From: Streptacidiphilus melanogenes
GTDB lineage: Bacteria; Actinomycetota; Actinomycetes; Streptomycetales; Streptomycetaceae
DNA: 64,000 nt
Direction of reading: 5' to 3'
Assembly: GCF_000787835.1 (NCBI RefSeq)
Contig: NZ_BBPP01000009.1
Location: 186,803 to 250,802, forward strand
Below, piece after piece: positions 9,480 through 18,283 of this stretch. Below the pieces are notes generated by a model, which did not search any database, was not told the DNA's origin, and saw only the letters and a list, made by a program, of their open reading frames with translations. Every line of letters begins with the position of its first letter. The stretch's first letter is position 1. The position numbers were made by a program, and so were the translations under genes.

Positions 9480-10771
9480 GAACACGGTGTCAGGTCGCCG
9501 ACGACCCCGATCCGCATGCCCAGCCACGGGTAGGTGTGGCTGAAGAACACGTTGTCCTGGGGTTGGAGTCCGACCGCCGAGGGCCACATCTGGTAGGCCG
9601 ACGCGTTGGAGATCCCGCCGTGCAGCCTCCGCCACACCCGCACCGAGCTGCTTCCGAGCGGGGGCGGCGTGATCGTGTCGGTCCACTCGACGGCGTTGCC
9701 GCCCTGGTCGAAGGTGCCCCACGGCGAGGTTGAGCGCGCCTGGCCGACCGTGCTGAGGCTGCCCTGGTAGAGCGCGGCGTACGCGATCGGGTCCAGCCCC
9801 AGCGGGTTGACCGTCGCGCAGTCCGCGCGCGAGACCTCGCCGGGGCACCAGCTCGGCGCCGGCTGGCCGTCGGCGTGGTAGGAGGCCAGCGGCTGGGTCG
9901 ACCCGTTGGTGACGTGGCCCGTCAGCGGGTTGAGGACCGTGGAGTGGGGCGCGGTCGCGTCCCCGTCGCCGAAGACGCCGGGATTCGTCGGGTACTTCCA
10001 GTAGTCGTAGGTGCCGCCCCCGCGGGGGTCGTAGTAGGCCGCCTTGATCCACTCGTCCTGGCTCGGCACCACGAACCCGGTGTTGTGCGCCCGGACGGCC
10101 TTCGGGTCGGCCATGTCGTACATGCCGGTCTCGGTACGCGGCGAGAGCTGGACGCGGTAGCTGACGTACCGGAAGTCGCCGCTCTGGCTGGTGCTCTTGG
10201 AGATCACGCGCCCGTTGTAGAGGGAGTTGACGAAGCGCGCGGCCCGCAGGAACGTCGCGAAGCCGTAAGGCTTGTCGGCCCACTCGGGAAAGGCCACCGA
10301 GTAGTGCCGGCCGGGCCGGGCGCCCGCGGAGAAGTTGATCTGCCCGTACTTCGGCCACGCGGACGAGCTCTCCGTGTCGTCGTAGAGCCCGTGCGGATCG
10401 CTGCCGGTCGGGTCGGCGGTGTTCAGGAACGCCACCCACTGGTCGACCGTGACCTCGTACTCGCCGATCTGATAGGGCTTGGCGACACCGCCGACCATCA
10501 GACAGCCCCGCGCGCCCGACGGTGCGTCAGCGCACGAGCGGTAGACCGCGTCCGTGAACGGGACGACGCCGACCGCCCGGTTCCCCGGCGCCCCGACCTC
10601 GGCGGTCGTCACGGTGATGACCGCGCCCGCGCCGCCTGCCACGTCCGGCGAGGAGGGCGCGGCGGCGGCGAACGAACCGCCCGCGAGGCAGGGAGCGAGT
10701 ACGGCGGCCGTGCCGCACGCCGCCGCCATCAGGGCCCTGGTACGAGAGAGACGTCCGGAAACGAACCGCAT
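9473..10771 (-). CDS. Secreted SUMF1/FGE-fold protein, probably not a formylglycine enzyme
   Basis: This 432-aa exported protein has a signal peptide (MRFVSGRLSRTRALMAAACG onward, cleaved near SFA-AAA) followed by an FGE-sulfatase (SUMF1) fold. The fold shows IGEYEVTVDQWVAFLN, VPSQDEWIKAAYYDP and WGTFDQGGNAVEWTD. In true formylglycine-generating enzymes the segment after RGG carries the copper-binding Cys pair. Here it reads RRLHGGISNASAYQMW with no Cys, so sulfatase activation is unlikely and a binding or lectin-like role is more plausible. The ATG at 10771 has AAGGG at 8 nt. The gene lies just downstream of the GH16 lipoprotein gene on the same strand. Confidence 0.85.
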   Translation of the reverse strand: MRFVSGRLSRTRALMAAACGTAAVLAPCLAGGSFAAAAPSSPDVAGGAGAVITVTTAEVGAPGNRAVGVVPFTDAVYRSCADAPSGARGCLMVGGVAKPYQIGEYEVTVDQWVAFLNTADPTGSDPHGLYDDTESSSAWPKYGQINFSAGARPGRHYSVAFPEWADKPYGFATFLRAARFVNSLYNGRVISKSTSQSGDFRYVSYRVQLSPRTETGMYDMADPKAVRAHNTGFVVPSQDEWIKAAYYDPRGGGTYDYWKYPTNPGVFGDGDATAPHSTVLNPLTGHVTNGSTQPLASYHADGQPAPSWCPGEVSRADCATVNPLGLDPIAYAALYQGSLSTVGQARSTSPWGTFDQGGNAVEWTDTITPPPLGSSSVRVWRRLHGGISNASAYQMWPSAVGLQPQDNVFFSHTYPWLGMRIGVVGDLTPCSP

Positions 10772-10924
10772 GAGCACACCCTTGGGATCGACCATCACCA
10801 TTCGTGTGCACAACGTAAACGGGGCCGATCCTTCCGCAGTCACCGGCACGCGCGAGGGTCAGCCGGGTGGCGGCAGCCTGCGGCGGACGCGGCACAAGCC
10901 GGACACGCCGTCGGTGTCGGTGCG

Positions 10925-11797
10925 TCAGTGCTGCCAGACCCGCACCCAGTTCACGACCATCTGTCCCGAGTCGACGTCGGCCGGGGGTGCCTGGGGGTAG
11001 CCGACGGCGAGGGTCAGCAGCACCTCCATCGGCGTGTCGGGGATCACCTTGGGGTTGGTGATCCGGAAGCGCTGGACGCCGTCGATGTACCAGGTCAGCG
11101 AGGACGGTTCCCAGTCGACGGCGTAGGTGTGGAAGCCGCTGGTGAAGTCCCGCGGTCCGAACTGCGTGTACTGGGCCAGGTCGGTCTGGTTGGGGCCGGG
11201 GTAGTGCAGCGTCATCCGGACCGTGCGCGCGTCGCCGAACTGTTCGGCGATGTCGATCTCGGGTGGGACGAACCGGGTCTGCGGCATCATCCAGAACGCG
11301 GGGAACATGCCCGGCTCCGCGGGGAACCGGATCGAGGCCTCGACGTAACCGTACGTCAGCGTGAAGCGCGGGGTCGCGTACCAGTTGCTGCGGCCCGTGG
11401 AGACCATGCCGGACGTCCAGGGGTAGGTGTGTCCGTCGGTGCCCTTGACGGTCTTCCGCCCGGCGGTCAGGGTCAGCGAGCCGTCGGCGACGGTGGCCTG
11501 GCCGGGCTGGTACCACTCGAGTTCGTGGTTGGCCTCGTTGGTGCAGCCGTTCTGGTTCCAGTCGTAGCAGGTGGTCCAGCGTGAGGTGTCCAGCGACGAG
11601 CCCTGGAACTCGTCGGAGAAGGCCAGATGCCAGTTCCCGGGGGCGGCCGGGGGCGTGGCGGGCGCCGGGTCGGTGAGCCCGGCCGTGGTGCGGGACGGCG
11701 ACGAGGTGCACGCGGCCAGGAGCAGGGCCGCGGCGAGCGCGAGGGCCGAGGCCCCCTTCCAGGTCGGCGCCCTGCGGGAGCCGGCCTTCCAGGGCAC
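10925..11797 (-). CDS. GH16 family glycoside hydrolase, lipoprotein
   Basis: This 290-aa surface-anchored beta-glucan-type hydrolase starts with a basic n-region, a long Ala/Leu h-region and the lipobox LLLAAC. The catalytic beta-jellyroll contains PPEIDIAEQFGD, the GH16 E-x-D-x-x-E signature with nucleophile and acid/base Glu. Trp-rich strands (FHTYAVDWEPSSLTWYIDG) are typical of the family. Substrate specificity (laminarin, lichenan, galactan) is not decidable by eye. It starts with GTG at 11797, two bases after the TGA of the FAD oxidoreductase gene, so the two are translationally coupled. It probably trims or remodels the glycan made by the divergent cluster. Confidence 0.9.
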   Translation of the reverse strand: MPWKAGSRRAPTWKGASALALAAALLLAACTSSPSRTTAGLTDPAPATPPAAPGNWHLAFSDEFQGSSLDTSRWTTCYDWNQNGCTNEANHELEWYQPGQATVADGSLTLTAGRKTVKGTDGHTYPWTSGMVSTGRSNWYATPRFTLTYGYVEASIRFPAEPGMFPAFWMMPQTRFVPPEIDIAEQFGDARTVRMTLHYPGPNQTDLAQYTQFGPRDFTSGFHTYAVDWEPSSLTWYIDGVQRFRITNPKVIPDTPMEVLLTLAVGYPQAPPADVDSGQMVVNWVRVWQH

Positions 11798-11799
11798 GG

Positions 11800-13005
11800 T
11801 CAGGCCCCGTTCCCGGCCGCGATGGCGCTGCTGATCCGCCGGGCGGTGAAGCCGGTTCCGGCGACGAAGCGCATCAGCGGTCCGAAGCTGTCGGCGGCCG
11901 AGAGCCCCGTGAAGTACAGGTCGGGAACCGAGGACTGGAAGTTCCGGTCCAGCCGGGGCGACCCCGAGGGGCTGCGGCGCAGCGCACCGCGCACCGCGCC
12001 GTCGAGCTCCGGGATGCGGTCCACGTCCACCCGGTAGCCGGTCGCGGTCAGGACGTGATCGGCTTCCAGCACCTCCGGCGCACCGTTCAGGCGCAGCCGG
12101 AGGACGCCGTCGGCGGACTCCACGGCTTGCACGGACTGCCCGAGCAGCACCGGGAACCGGCCTTCGACGCGGTCGCGCAGCCACCACGCGCCCGACGGCC
12201 CGAGAACGGTGCGCACCAGGTGCTCCCTGGTCGGGTCGGGCAGGTGCCGGAAGGCCGCGGGGACGCGGCTGAAGGCCAGGTGGGACCAGCCGGGGCCGAG
12301 GACCGTGCCCGGCTTGGCCGCGCGGACCGGCAGCGGCCGGTCCTGGCAGCGGTCGCTGGTGGGGGGAACGGCGAACAGCAGGCTCGCGCACCGGGCGATC
12401 ACGGTCGGGTGCGCACGGCTCTCGTGGAGCAGGGCGGCGCTCTCCAGCGCCGACTGCCCGGCTCCGATCACCGCGACACGCCGGTCGGCGAAGCAGGACA
12501 GGTCGGCGTGGGCGGAGGGATGCGAGGCGAGCCCCTGGCCCACCAGGTCGGCGAGCTCCGGTGGCACGCGGGCGAAGGGCTGCAAGCCGGTCGCCACGAC
12601 CACGGCACGGGCCTCCAGCTCCTCCCCGGTGTCCAGGGTGACCGAGAACCCGCCGCCGCCGTCGGCGGCGGCGACCCGGGTCACCCGCGAGGTCTCGAGC
12701 TCGGGAACGAGGTTCTGCTGGAACCACTCGCCGTACTCGATGAACTCGGCGATGTCGATCGGATGCAGGTCCCCGCCCGGCGGTACTCCGCGCGCCCTGC
12801 GGAAGGCCCACAGGCTGCCGCGGCCCGCAGGGTCGGAGATGGAGGACGCGGAGGGCGTGGACTTGAGGAACATTCCCTTCGGCATCCGCAGCCGCCAGCT
12901 GTCCATCGGCTGGCCGAAGACCCGCAGGGGCACCTCTCGGGCGCTCAGGTGAGCCGCCGCCGCCAGGCCGTAGGGCCCCGCGCCAATGATGACTACTGGT
13001 CTCAT
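11800..13005 (-). CDS. FAD/NAD(P)-dependent oxidoreductase, flavin monooxygenase-like
   Basis: This 401-aa protein opens with a Rossmann FAD-binding motif (VVIIGAGPYGLAAAAHL) and has a second dinucleotide-binding motif in the middle (RRVAVIGAGQSALESAALL) for NADPH. ATGYRVD is the common late motif of class B flavoprotein monooxygenases and N-hydroxylases. The substrate is unknown. The start is firm: ATG at 13005 with GGAGGA 5 nt upstream. It leads the minus-strand transcript FAD oxidoreductase-GH16, possibly continuing into the SUMF1-like gene. It is divergent from the glycosyltransferase across a 287-bp promoter region. Confidence 0.88.
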   Translation of the reverse strand: MRPVVIIGAGPYGLAAAAHLSAREVPLRVFGQPMDSWRLRMPKGMFLKSTPSASSISDPAGRGSLWAFRRARGVPPGGDLHPIDIAEFIEYGEWFQQNLVPELETSRVTRVAAADGGGGFSVTLDTGEELEARAVVVATGLQPFARVPPELADLVGQGLASHPSAHADLSCFADRRVAVIGAGQSALESAALLHESRAHPTVIARCASLLFAVPPTSDRCQDRPLPVRAAKPGTVLGPGWSHLAFSRVPAAFRHLPDPTREHLVRTVLGPSGAWWLRDRVEGRFPVLLGQSVQAVESADGVLRLRLNGAPEVLEADHVLTATGYRVDVDRIPELDGAVRGALRRSPSGSPRLDRNFQSSVPDLYFTGLSAADSFGPLMRFVAGTGFTARRISSAIAAGNGA

Positions 13006-13292
13006 AGCGCTCCTCCGGCCCGTGTTCGCGCTCACGCCGACGCCTGCGGCCGGTCGCGCCCGGCAGCGGGTGCCGGCGCCTTCGCCACGGATCCGCCCGC
13101 CTGCGGGTGAGGGGACGGTCGCAGCCGTCCAGACATCCAGAATGCGTCGCAATCCCGGCCGCGGCATCCGGTCACCGTCACCCCATGTCCCGGATGGGTG
13201 TTTCATTGGTATATGTCCGCTCCGAGCTTCGTGCTGTGCGCCGGGACCAGAGGCCCGTGCGCCGGGAGTCACCGCCCAGGGGGAGGTCGGAC

Positions 13293-14594
13293 ATGACGCC
13301 GCCCACCCAGCCCACGGCCACGACCGGGTCAGTCGACGGCGAGGAAGAGCCTGCGGGGGCGCCGGTTCACGTCCTCGAACTGGATCTCGCCGTCCCCGGA
13401 TCCCTGCGCTTCCCCGGGGAGACCGAACCGCGCTCCCCCCAGGGACGCCTCCAGGTGCTCGTGCGCCTGCACGGGCATCCGGTCGGCTGGGTCCGCGCAA
13501 CGGCGAACGGGGACGATCCGGACACGCTGTACGAGTCGCTGGCCGAGTCCGCCCGCAAGGTCCTGTCCGTCCCCGCGCGGCCTCCGCGGGCACCCGAGAC
13601 CCGGCCCTCGGAGCAGGGGCCCCTGGTCAGCGTCATCGTCTGCACCCGGGACCGGACCGCGATGCTTCCCGCCTGCCTGGACTCCCTGCTGCGCCTCTCC
13701 TACCCCCGGCTCGAGATCCTGCTCGTCGACAACGCGCCCTCGGACGACACCACACGGGAGTTGGTCCTGACGCGCTACGGCGACCGGATCCGGTACCTGC
13801 GCGAGCCTGCGCCGGGTCTCTCCTGGGCGCGCAACTGCGGGCTCGCGGAGGCGCGGGGGGAGATCTGCGCGTTCACCGACGACGACGTCATCGTGGACGA
13901 CGAGTGGATCAGCGCCCTGACGGACGTCTTCGAGGCCGACCACCGCGTCGCCTGCGTGACCGGGTTCATCGCCCCGGCCGAGCTGGACACCGAGGCGCAG
14001 CTGGTGATCGAGGCGTACGCGCCCGCGGGGCGCGGATTCGCCCCGCAGACGTGGTCGCTGCGCGGCGCGCAGGAGGACCCGATGGTCCAGTTCTCGGCGG
14101 GCCGCTTCGGCTGCGGGGCCAACATGGCGTTCCGGACCGAGGTGCTCCGCGGGTTCCGCGGCTTCGACCGCGCGACCGGCACCGGCAGCCCCGCCCGCGG
14201 TGGTGAGGACCTGCTGGCCTTCCAGCAGGTCCTCACCGCGGGCCACACGATCGCCTACCAGCCCGACGCCGTCGTCTGGCACCGCCACCGGCGCAGCATG
14301 GACGCGCTCGTGCGGCAGGTCGGGGGTTTCGGCATCGGCTTCAGCGCCTACCTGACCGCCGCGGTGGTCCGCCGGCCCCGGCTGCTGCTGGTGCTGCTGC
14401 GCCGGCTCCCCACCGGCGCGTGGCGCTGGCACCAGGCCAGCCAGGGGCGGGCGCAGGCGGCCGCCTCCGGCTACCAGGAGATCTTCCGTCTGCTCAAGCG
14501 GCGCGAGCGGCGCGGCTTCCTGCTGGGACCGATCTGCTACCTGGAGAGCGTCCGCAGGCAGCGCAGCGTCGCCCGGGCGGGAGGCCGCGAGTGA
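13293..14594 (+). CDS. Family 2 glycosyltransferase
   Basis: This 433-aa glycosyltransferase has a GT-A fold from about residue 115: PLVSVIVCTRDRTAMLPACL, then EILLVDNAPSDD, then the metal/nucleotide-sugar DxD region ICAFTDDDVIVDDEW, and a later GGEDLLAFQQ acceptor-loop motif. A 110-residue N-terminal extension precedes the catalytic domain. The C-terminal part has amphipathic and hydrophobic helices (RRPRLLLVLLRR) that may associate with the membrane. The ATG at 13293 has GGGAGG at 6 nt, so upstream in-frame codons back to 13107 are not used. It is the first gene of the plus-strand glycan operon, with the flippase 84 bp downstream. Confidence 0.92.
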   Translation: MTPPTQPTATTGSVDGEEEPAGAPVHVLELDLAVPGSLRFPGETEPRSPQGRLQVLVRLHGHPVGWVRATANGDDPDTLYESLAESARKVLSVPARPPRAPETRPSEQGPLVSVIVCTRDRTAMLPACLDSLLRLSYPRLEILLVDNAPSDDTTRELVLTRYGDRIRYLREPAPGLSWARNCGLAEARGEICAFTDDDVIVDDEWISALTDVFEADHRVACVTGFIAPAELDTEAQLVIEAYAPAGRGFAPQTWSLRGAQEDPMVQFSAGRFGCGANMAFRTEVLRGFRGFDRATGTGSPARGGEDLLAFQQVLTAGHTIAYQPDAVVWHRHRRSMDALVRQVGGFGIGFSAYLTAAVVRRPRLLLVLLRRLPTGAWRWHQASQGRAQAAASGYQEIFRLLKRRERRGFLLGPICYLESVRRQRSVARAGGRE

Positions 14595-14674
14595 TGCGCA
14601 GGGCCGGGCCACCGGTGCCCCAGACCGCCCGCCGCAAGGCCGGGGCCGCACCACGGCCCGGGCCGGAGCGCTGA
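14594..14674 (+). CDS. Possible 26-aa ORF between glycosyltransferase and flippase
   Basis: The frame starts with TGATG overlap with the glycosyltransferase stop and ends just before the flippase start. The predicted peptide is only Arg, Pro and Ala rich (MRRAGPPVPQTARRK...). It may serve only to carry ribosomes to the next gene, or be chance. No family is recognised. Confidence 0.15.
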   Translation: MRRAGPPVPQTARRKAGAAPRPGPER

Positions 14675-14678
14675 TGCC

Positions 14679-16178
14679 ATGGCTCCGGACCGCGACCCCC
14701 GACCCCCGACACCCCCGAACGACGGGGGAACGGGGTCGTCTCCGCTGGGGGCCGCGGACGCGAGGACCGGAGCCCGTGCGCCCACCCACCGAGCCCGGCT
14801 CCGCCACCGGCTCGGAGCCTCCCGAAAGCGCTCGCGCGGCGAGCAACTGCTGCGCAACGGACACATCCTGGCGGCCAGCGCGGTGGTCTCCGCGGGTCTC
14901 GGATCGCTGTTCTGGATGCTGGCGACCCGTCACTACGACGCGGCGACGGTCGGACGCTACTCGGCGGTGCTGGCGGCGGCCACGTTCCTGTCCACGCTCG
15001 GCAGTCTGAACCTCGGCGACGCCCTGATCCGCTTCGTGCCCACCGCGGGCGCCGGGACCAGGCGCCTGGTGGTCCGCTGGTACGCCATCAGCGCGGTGTG
15101 CAGCGCGCTGGCGGCCGTGCTGTTCCTGCTGCTGATCCCCGTCGTCAGTCCCAAGCTGGACTTCCTGCGCACACCCGGTCTGGCGGCCTCCTTCATCGCC
15201 GCCACCGCCGGGTACTCCATCTTCGTCCTCCAGGACGGCGCGCTGACCGGGGTGCGCCGGACCGGATGGGTCCTCGGCGAGAACACCGTCTTCGCCGTGG
15301 CCAAGGCCGCGTTCCTCGCCGTGTGCATCGCGCTGGACCTGGCGACCGGCATCCTGGTCTCCTGGGCCGCCGCGATGGTGGTGTCGATCGTCCTGACCAA
15401 CGTCGTCCTGTTCCGCTGGGCCGTGCCCGCGGCCCCGCGCGAGGCGCCCGCCCGCACCCCGCCACGGGAGCGCAGGACCCGCTGGGCGGCGGCCGACTAC
15501 GTGGGCAACCTGTTCAGCTTCGCCACCTCCGCCGTGCTGCCGCTGATGGTCCTCAACCGCGTCGGCGCACAGGACAACGCGTACTACTCTCTGGCCTACG
15601 TGATCGCCTCGACGCTCTACGTCGCGGCGTTCAGCATGGGCTCCTCCCTGGTGGTCGAGGGCGCGCGGGCCCCCGAACGGCTGGCCGAGCACGCCTACCG
15701 GCTGCTGCGCCACTCCGGCATGCTGCTGGCGGCCGCGGCGGGGGTCATCGTGATCGTCGCTCCCTGGGCGCTGCGACTGTTCGGACCTGAGTACGCCGCG
15801 CACGGCACCACCGTGCTGCGCCTGATGGCGCTGTCCGCCGTCCCCAACGTCGTGGTCAACGTCGCGATCCAGGTGGCACGCGTGCGGCAGTCACTGCTGT
15901 GGATGATCCTGGTCAGGGCGGCTGTCGCGGTCCTCGTCATCGGACTGACGGCCGCGCTGCTGCCGCCCTTCGGCCTCGTGGGGGTCGGGGTCGCCTGGCT
16001 GGCGACCGAATGCGCCCTGGCACTCCCCCTGCTGGCGCTGCTGCGGGCCTGGCTCTCGCCACGCCACGCGCAGGCGGGCGCGGCGGGCGGCACCAGCCCT
16101 TCGGCCGTGCCGACCGGCATGAAGCACAGATCTGCTCGCCTGCTCGCCAGGCGGGCGGGCGACGGGCCTTCGACCTAG
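14679..16178 (+). CDS. Polysaccharide flippase, Wzx/MOP superfamily
   Basis: This is a 499-aa integral membrane protein with about 12 hydrophobic helices after a 60-residue Pro/Arg-rich cytoplasmic N terminus. Helices such as ILAASAVVSAGLGSLFWML, and the MOP-type pattern of paired helices with Gly/Asn (NLGDALIRFVP) and Tyr-rich loops, place it with lipid-linked oligosaccharide exporters. It should move a lipid-linked glycan or glycolipid across the membrane. It sits between the GT2 and the polytopic membrane protein, all on the plus strand. GGAG lies 11 nt before the ATG. Confidence 0.85.
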   Translation: MAPDRDPRPPTPPNDGGTGSSPLGAADARTGARAPTHRARLRHRLGASRKRSRGEQLLRNGHILAASAVVSAGLGSLFWMLATRHYDAATVGRYSAVLAAATFLSTLGSLNLGDALIRFVPTAGAGTRRLVVRWYAISAVCSALAAVLFLLLIPVVSPKLDFLRTPGLAASFIAATAGYSIFVLQDGALTGVRRTGWVLGENTVFAVAKAAFLAVCIALDLATGILVSWAAAMVVSIVLTNVVLFRWAVPAAPREAPARTPPRERRTRWAAADYVGNLFSFATSAVLPLMVLNRVGAQDNAYYSLAYVIASTLYVAAFSMGSSLVVEGARAPERLAEHAYRLLRHSGMLLAAAAGVIVIVAPWALRLFGPEYAAHGTTVLRLMALSAVPNVVVNVAIQVARVRQSLLWMILVRAAVAVLVIGLTAALLPPFGLVGVGVAWLATECALALPLLALLRAWLSPRHAQAGAAGGTSPSAVPTGMKHRSARLLARRAGDGPST

Positions 16179-16210
16179 GGTGGCCATGACGCTTCCGGAG
16201 GGTTTTGTCC

Positions 16211-18184
16211 ATGCACGGCGTTGAGCAGCCGGAGCCCCGGGCGTCGGACCGCCGACGCCGGCCCGCAGGAGGTGGCCGGGGCGACCTTCCCCCCGCTCGC
16301 CGTGCCTCCCTTCGGCCCGACGCGGCCCTGGTCGCACGCGCCGCGCCGGTGCTGGCCGTGGTCCTGTGGCTGCTCTCGCTCCGTCACGTCGACCTCGCGG
16401 GCATGAGGGACCTCGGACTGCTGCAGGTGCTCCCCTGGACCTACTGGGCGGCTGCGGCCGTCCTGACGATCGGCTTCGTGTGCGCCGTCCGCGACCGGCG
16501 GATCACCCAGCGATGGCTCGCCGGATACGTCATCGTCCTCATCGCGATCATCCATGCGACCCCCACCCTGCTGTACCCGACGCTGCGCTACTCGTGGGCC
16601 TGGAAGCACGTCGCCATCATCGACGCCCTGCTGCGCTACGGCTGGCCCGTGCCCCGCGCCGGGGACCTGAGCATCTACAACCAGTGGCCGGGGTTCTTCG
16701 CGGCCAACGCCGCGTTCCTGCGGGTCACCGGGATCCATTCGGCGCTGTCCTACGCCTCCTGGGCCCCGCCGGTGTTCAACGCGCTGCTGCTGATCCCGCT
16801 GCTGCTGCTCTACCGCAGCGTCACCACCGACCGCACCCTGGTCTGGGGCGGGGTGTGGATCTACTACTGCGCGTCCTGGGTCGGCCAGGACTACTTCGCC
16901 CCGCAGGCCACGGCCTTCGTGCTGTACGTCGCGGTGCTGGCGCTGGTCTTCCGCCGCCTGCCGTTCCACGGCACGCACCGAGCCCGCGTGCGCCACCGGT
17001 GGTGGCACGCGCTCGTGGCCGGGGAGAGCCCTGTGCCGGCACCCGGGAGCCGGTCGGAGCGGCGCGGGCGCAGGGCGACGGTGCTCTGGTTCGTGCTCGT
17101 GGTGGCGGCCGAGGCCGCGATCATCGTGGTGCACCCGCTCACCCCGCTCATGCTCATCAGCGCCCTGCTGCTGCTCTGCCTTCCGCGCAGGAACCGCAGG
17201 GTCGTCCTGCCGGTGTTCCTGGCCGCAGTCGCCCTCACGCTGCTCTGGGACGCGACCGTGGCCCGCCCGTACATCTCGGCGAACCTGGGCAGCTTCATCC
17301 AGGCGCTCACCACGCCCGACGCGAACGCCACCTCGGGCCTGGCCAACACCGGCACGGCGGCGGCCGGGCAGGTCCTGGTGGACTGGGTGGACCGGCTGCT
17401 GACGGCCGGAGTCCTGCTGTTGGCCGTCCTCGGCACGGCACGCCGCCCCTGGGCGCGCCGCAGCGGCATGCCGCTGCTCCTGCTCTCGCCCTTCCTGCTG
17501 GTGCTCGTCAACAGCTACGGCGGGGAGATCCTCTTCCGCGTCTACCTGTTCGCGCTGCCCGCCGCCGCGTTCCTCGCCTCGGCCCTGCTGTTCGGTCCCC
17601 GGCCCGAGCGGGCGGGCCGGGCCCCGGCCCCGGGCGCAGCCCCGGACGCGGTCCCGGCTCCGAGCGCGGTCCCGAGAGGTCGCACCCGGGAGCGGCTGCA
17701 CACGCTCACGGTCGGCGTGATCCTGCTCGGCCTGCTCGGCGGGCTGTTCTTCGCCTACGACAGCAAGGAGGCGATGAACTACTTCACCCCCCAGGAGGTC
17801 GCCGCCTCCCAGTTCCTCACCAGCCGACCGGCCGGGTCGACCCTGGTGGCGGTGACGGGATCGGTGCCCGGCATCGAGGAGAACTACCCCGACCACACCG
17901 AGATCGTCATGGCCAACACGAACCCCAGCATCAAGAAGCTCTTCACCCTCGATCCCGTCGCCGGAGTGAACGAGGCGGTCGCCGAGGCCGCCCCGAACAC
18001 CCCCGCGTATCTGATCGTCAGCCGCGCCCAGGCAGCCGAGTGCCTGCTGACCGGCGTGTTCCCGGTGGACACGATCTCCAGGCTGCGGGCGGACGCGACA
18101 CAGGCGTCCGGGTACACGCTCGTGTACCAGAACGCCGACGCGGAGGTGTTCCGGTTCACCGTGATCACCGGCGCCCGCCCCTGA
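16211..18184 (+). CDS. Polytopic membrane protein, glycosyltransferase (GT-C-like) or polymerase candidate
   Basis: This 657-aa protein has roughly 12 hydrophobic segments and an extracytoplasmic C-terminal domain of about 140 residues. It has no motif I can assign with certainty. The arrangement (helices, a large loop with the acidic/aromatic stretch RYGWPVPRAGDLSIYNQWPG, then more helices) resembles membrane glycosyltransferases of the GT-C type or Wzy-like polymerases. The neighbouring flippase and GT2 fit that idea. The start is ATG 16211 with GGAGGG at 8 nt. A TTG two codons upstream is less likely. Confidence 0.7.
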   Translation: MHGVEQPEPRASDRRRRPAGGGRGDLPPARRASLRPDAALVARAAPVLAVVLWLLSLRHVDLAGMRDLGLLQVLPWTYWAAAAVLTIGFVCAVRDRRITQRWLAGYVIVLIAIIHATPTLLYPTLRYSWAWKHVAIIDALLRYGWPVPRAGDLSIYNQWPGFFAANAAFLRVTGIHSALSYASWAPPVFNALLLIPLLLLYRSVTTDRTLVWGGVWIYYCASWVGQDYFAPQATAFVLYVAVLALVFRRLPFHGTHRARVRHRWWHALVAGESPVPAPGSRSERRGRRATVLWFVLVVAAEAAIIVVHPLTPLMLISALLLLCLPRRNRRVVLPVFLAAVALTLLWDATVARPYISANLGSFIQALTTPDANATSGLANTGTAAAGQVLVDWVDRLLTAGVLLLAVLGTARRPWARRSGMPLLLLSPFLLVLVNSYGGEILFRVYLFALPAAAFLASALLFGPRPERAGRAPAPGAAPDAVPAPSAVPRGRTRERLHTLTVGVILLGLLGGLFFAYDSKEAMNYFTPQEVAASQFLTSRPAGSTLVAVTGSVPGIEENYPDHTEIVMANTNPSIKKLFTLDPVAGVNEAVAEAAPNTPAYLIVSRAQAAECLLTGVFPVDTISRLRADATQASGYTLVYQNADAEVFRFTVITGARP

Positions 18185-18283
18185 CGGCCGTGAGCCGGGC
18201 GCCTCACACCCCCGGGCGGTCCGGGAAGCCCCTCGGCGGGGCCGCACCCATACTGGGACCAGGAGCGGAAGGAGGCCGCAGCC

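Noticed and set aside
10925..12811. An apparent 628-aa protein fusing Arg-rich sequence to the GH16 enzyme
   Set aside because: The N-terminal part is the FAD oxidoreductase gene read in the wrong frame. A GTG with lipoprotein signal at 11797 gives the proper start.
13329..15803. An 824-codon open frame on the minus strand opposite the glycosyltransferase and flippase genes
   Set aside because: It has Arg/Gly/Ala/His-rich low-complexity composition and no motifs, and it lies across two well-supported genes. It is an artefact of high third-position GC.
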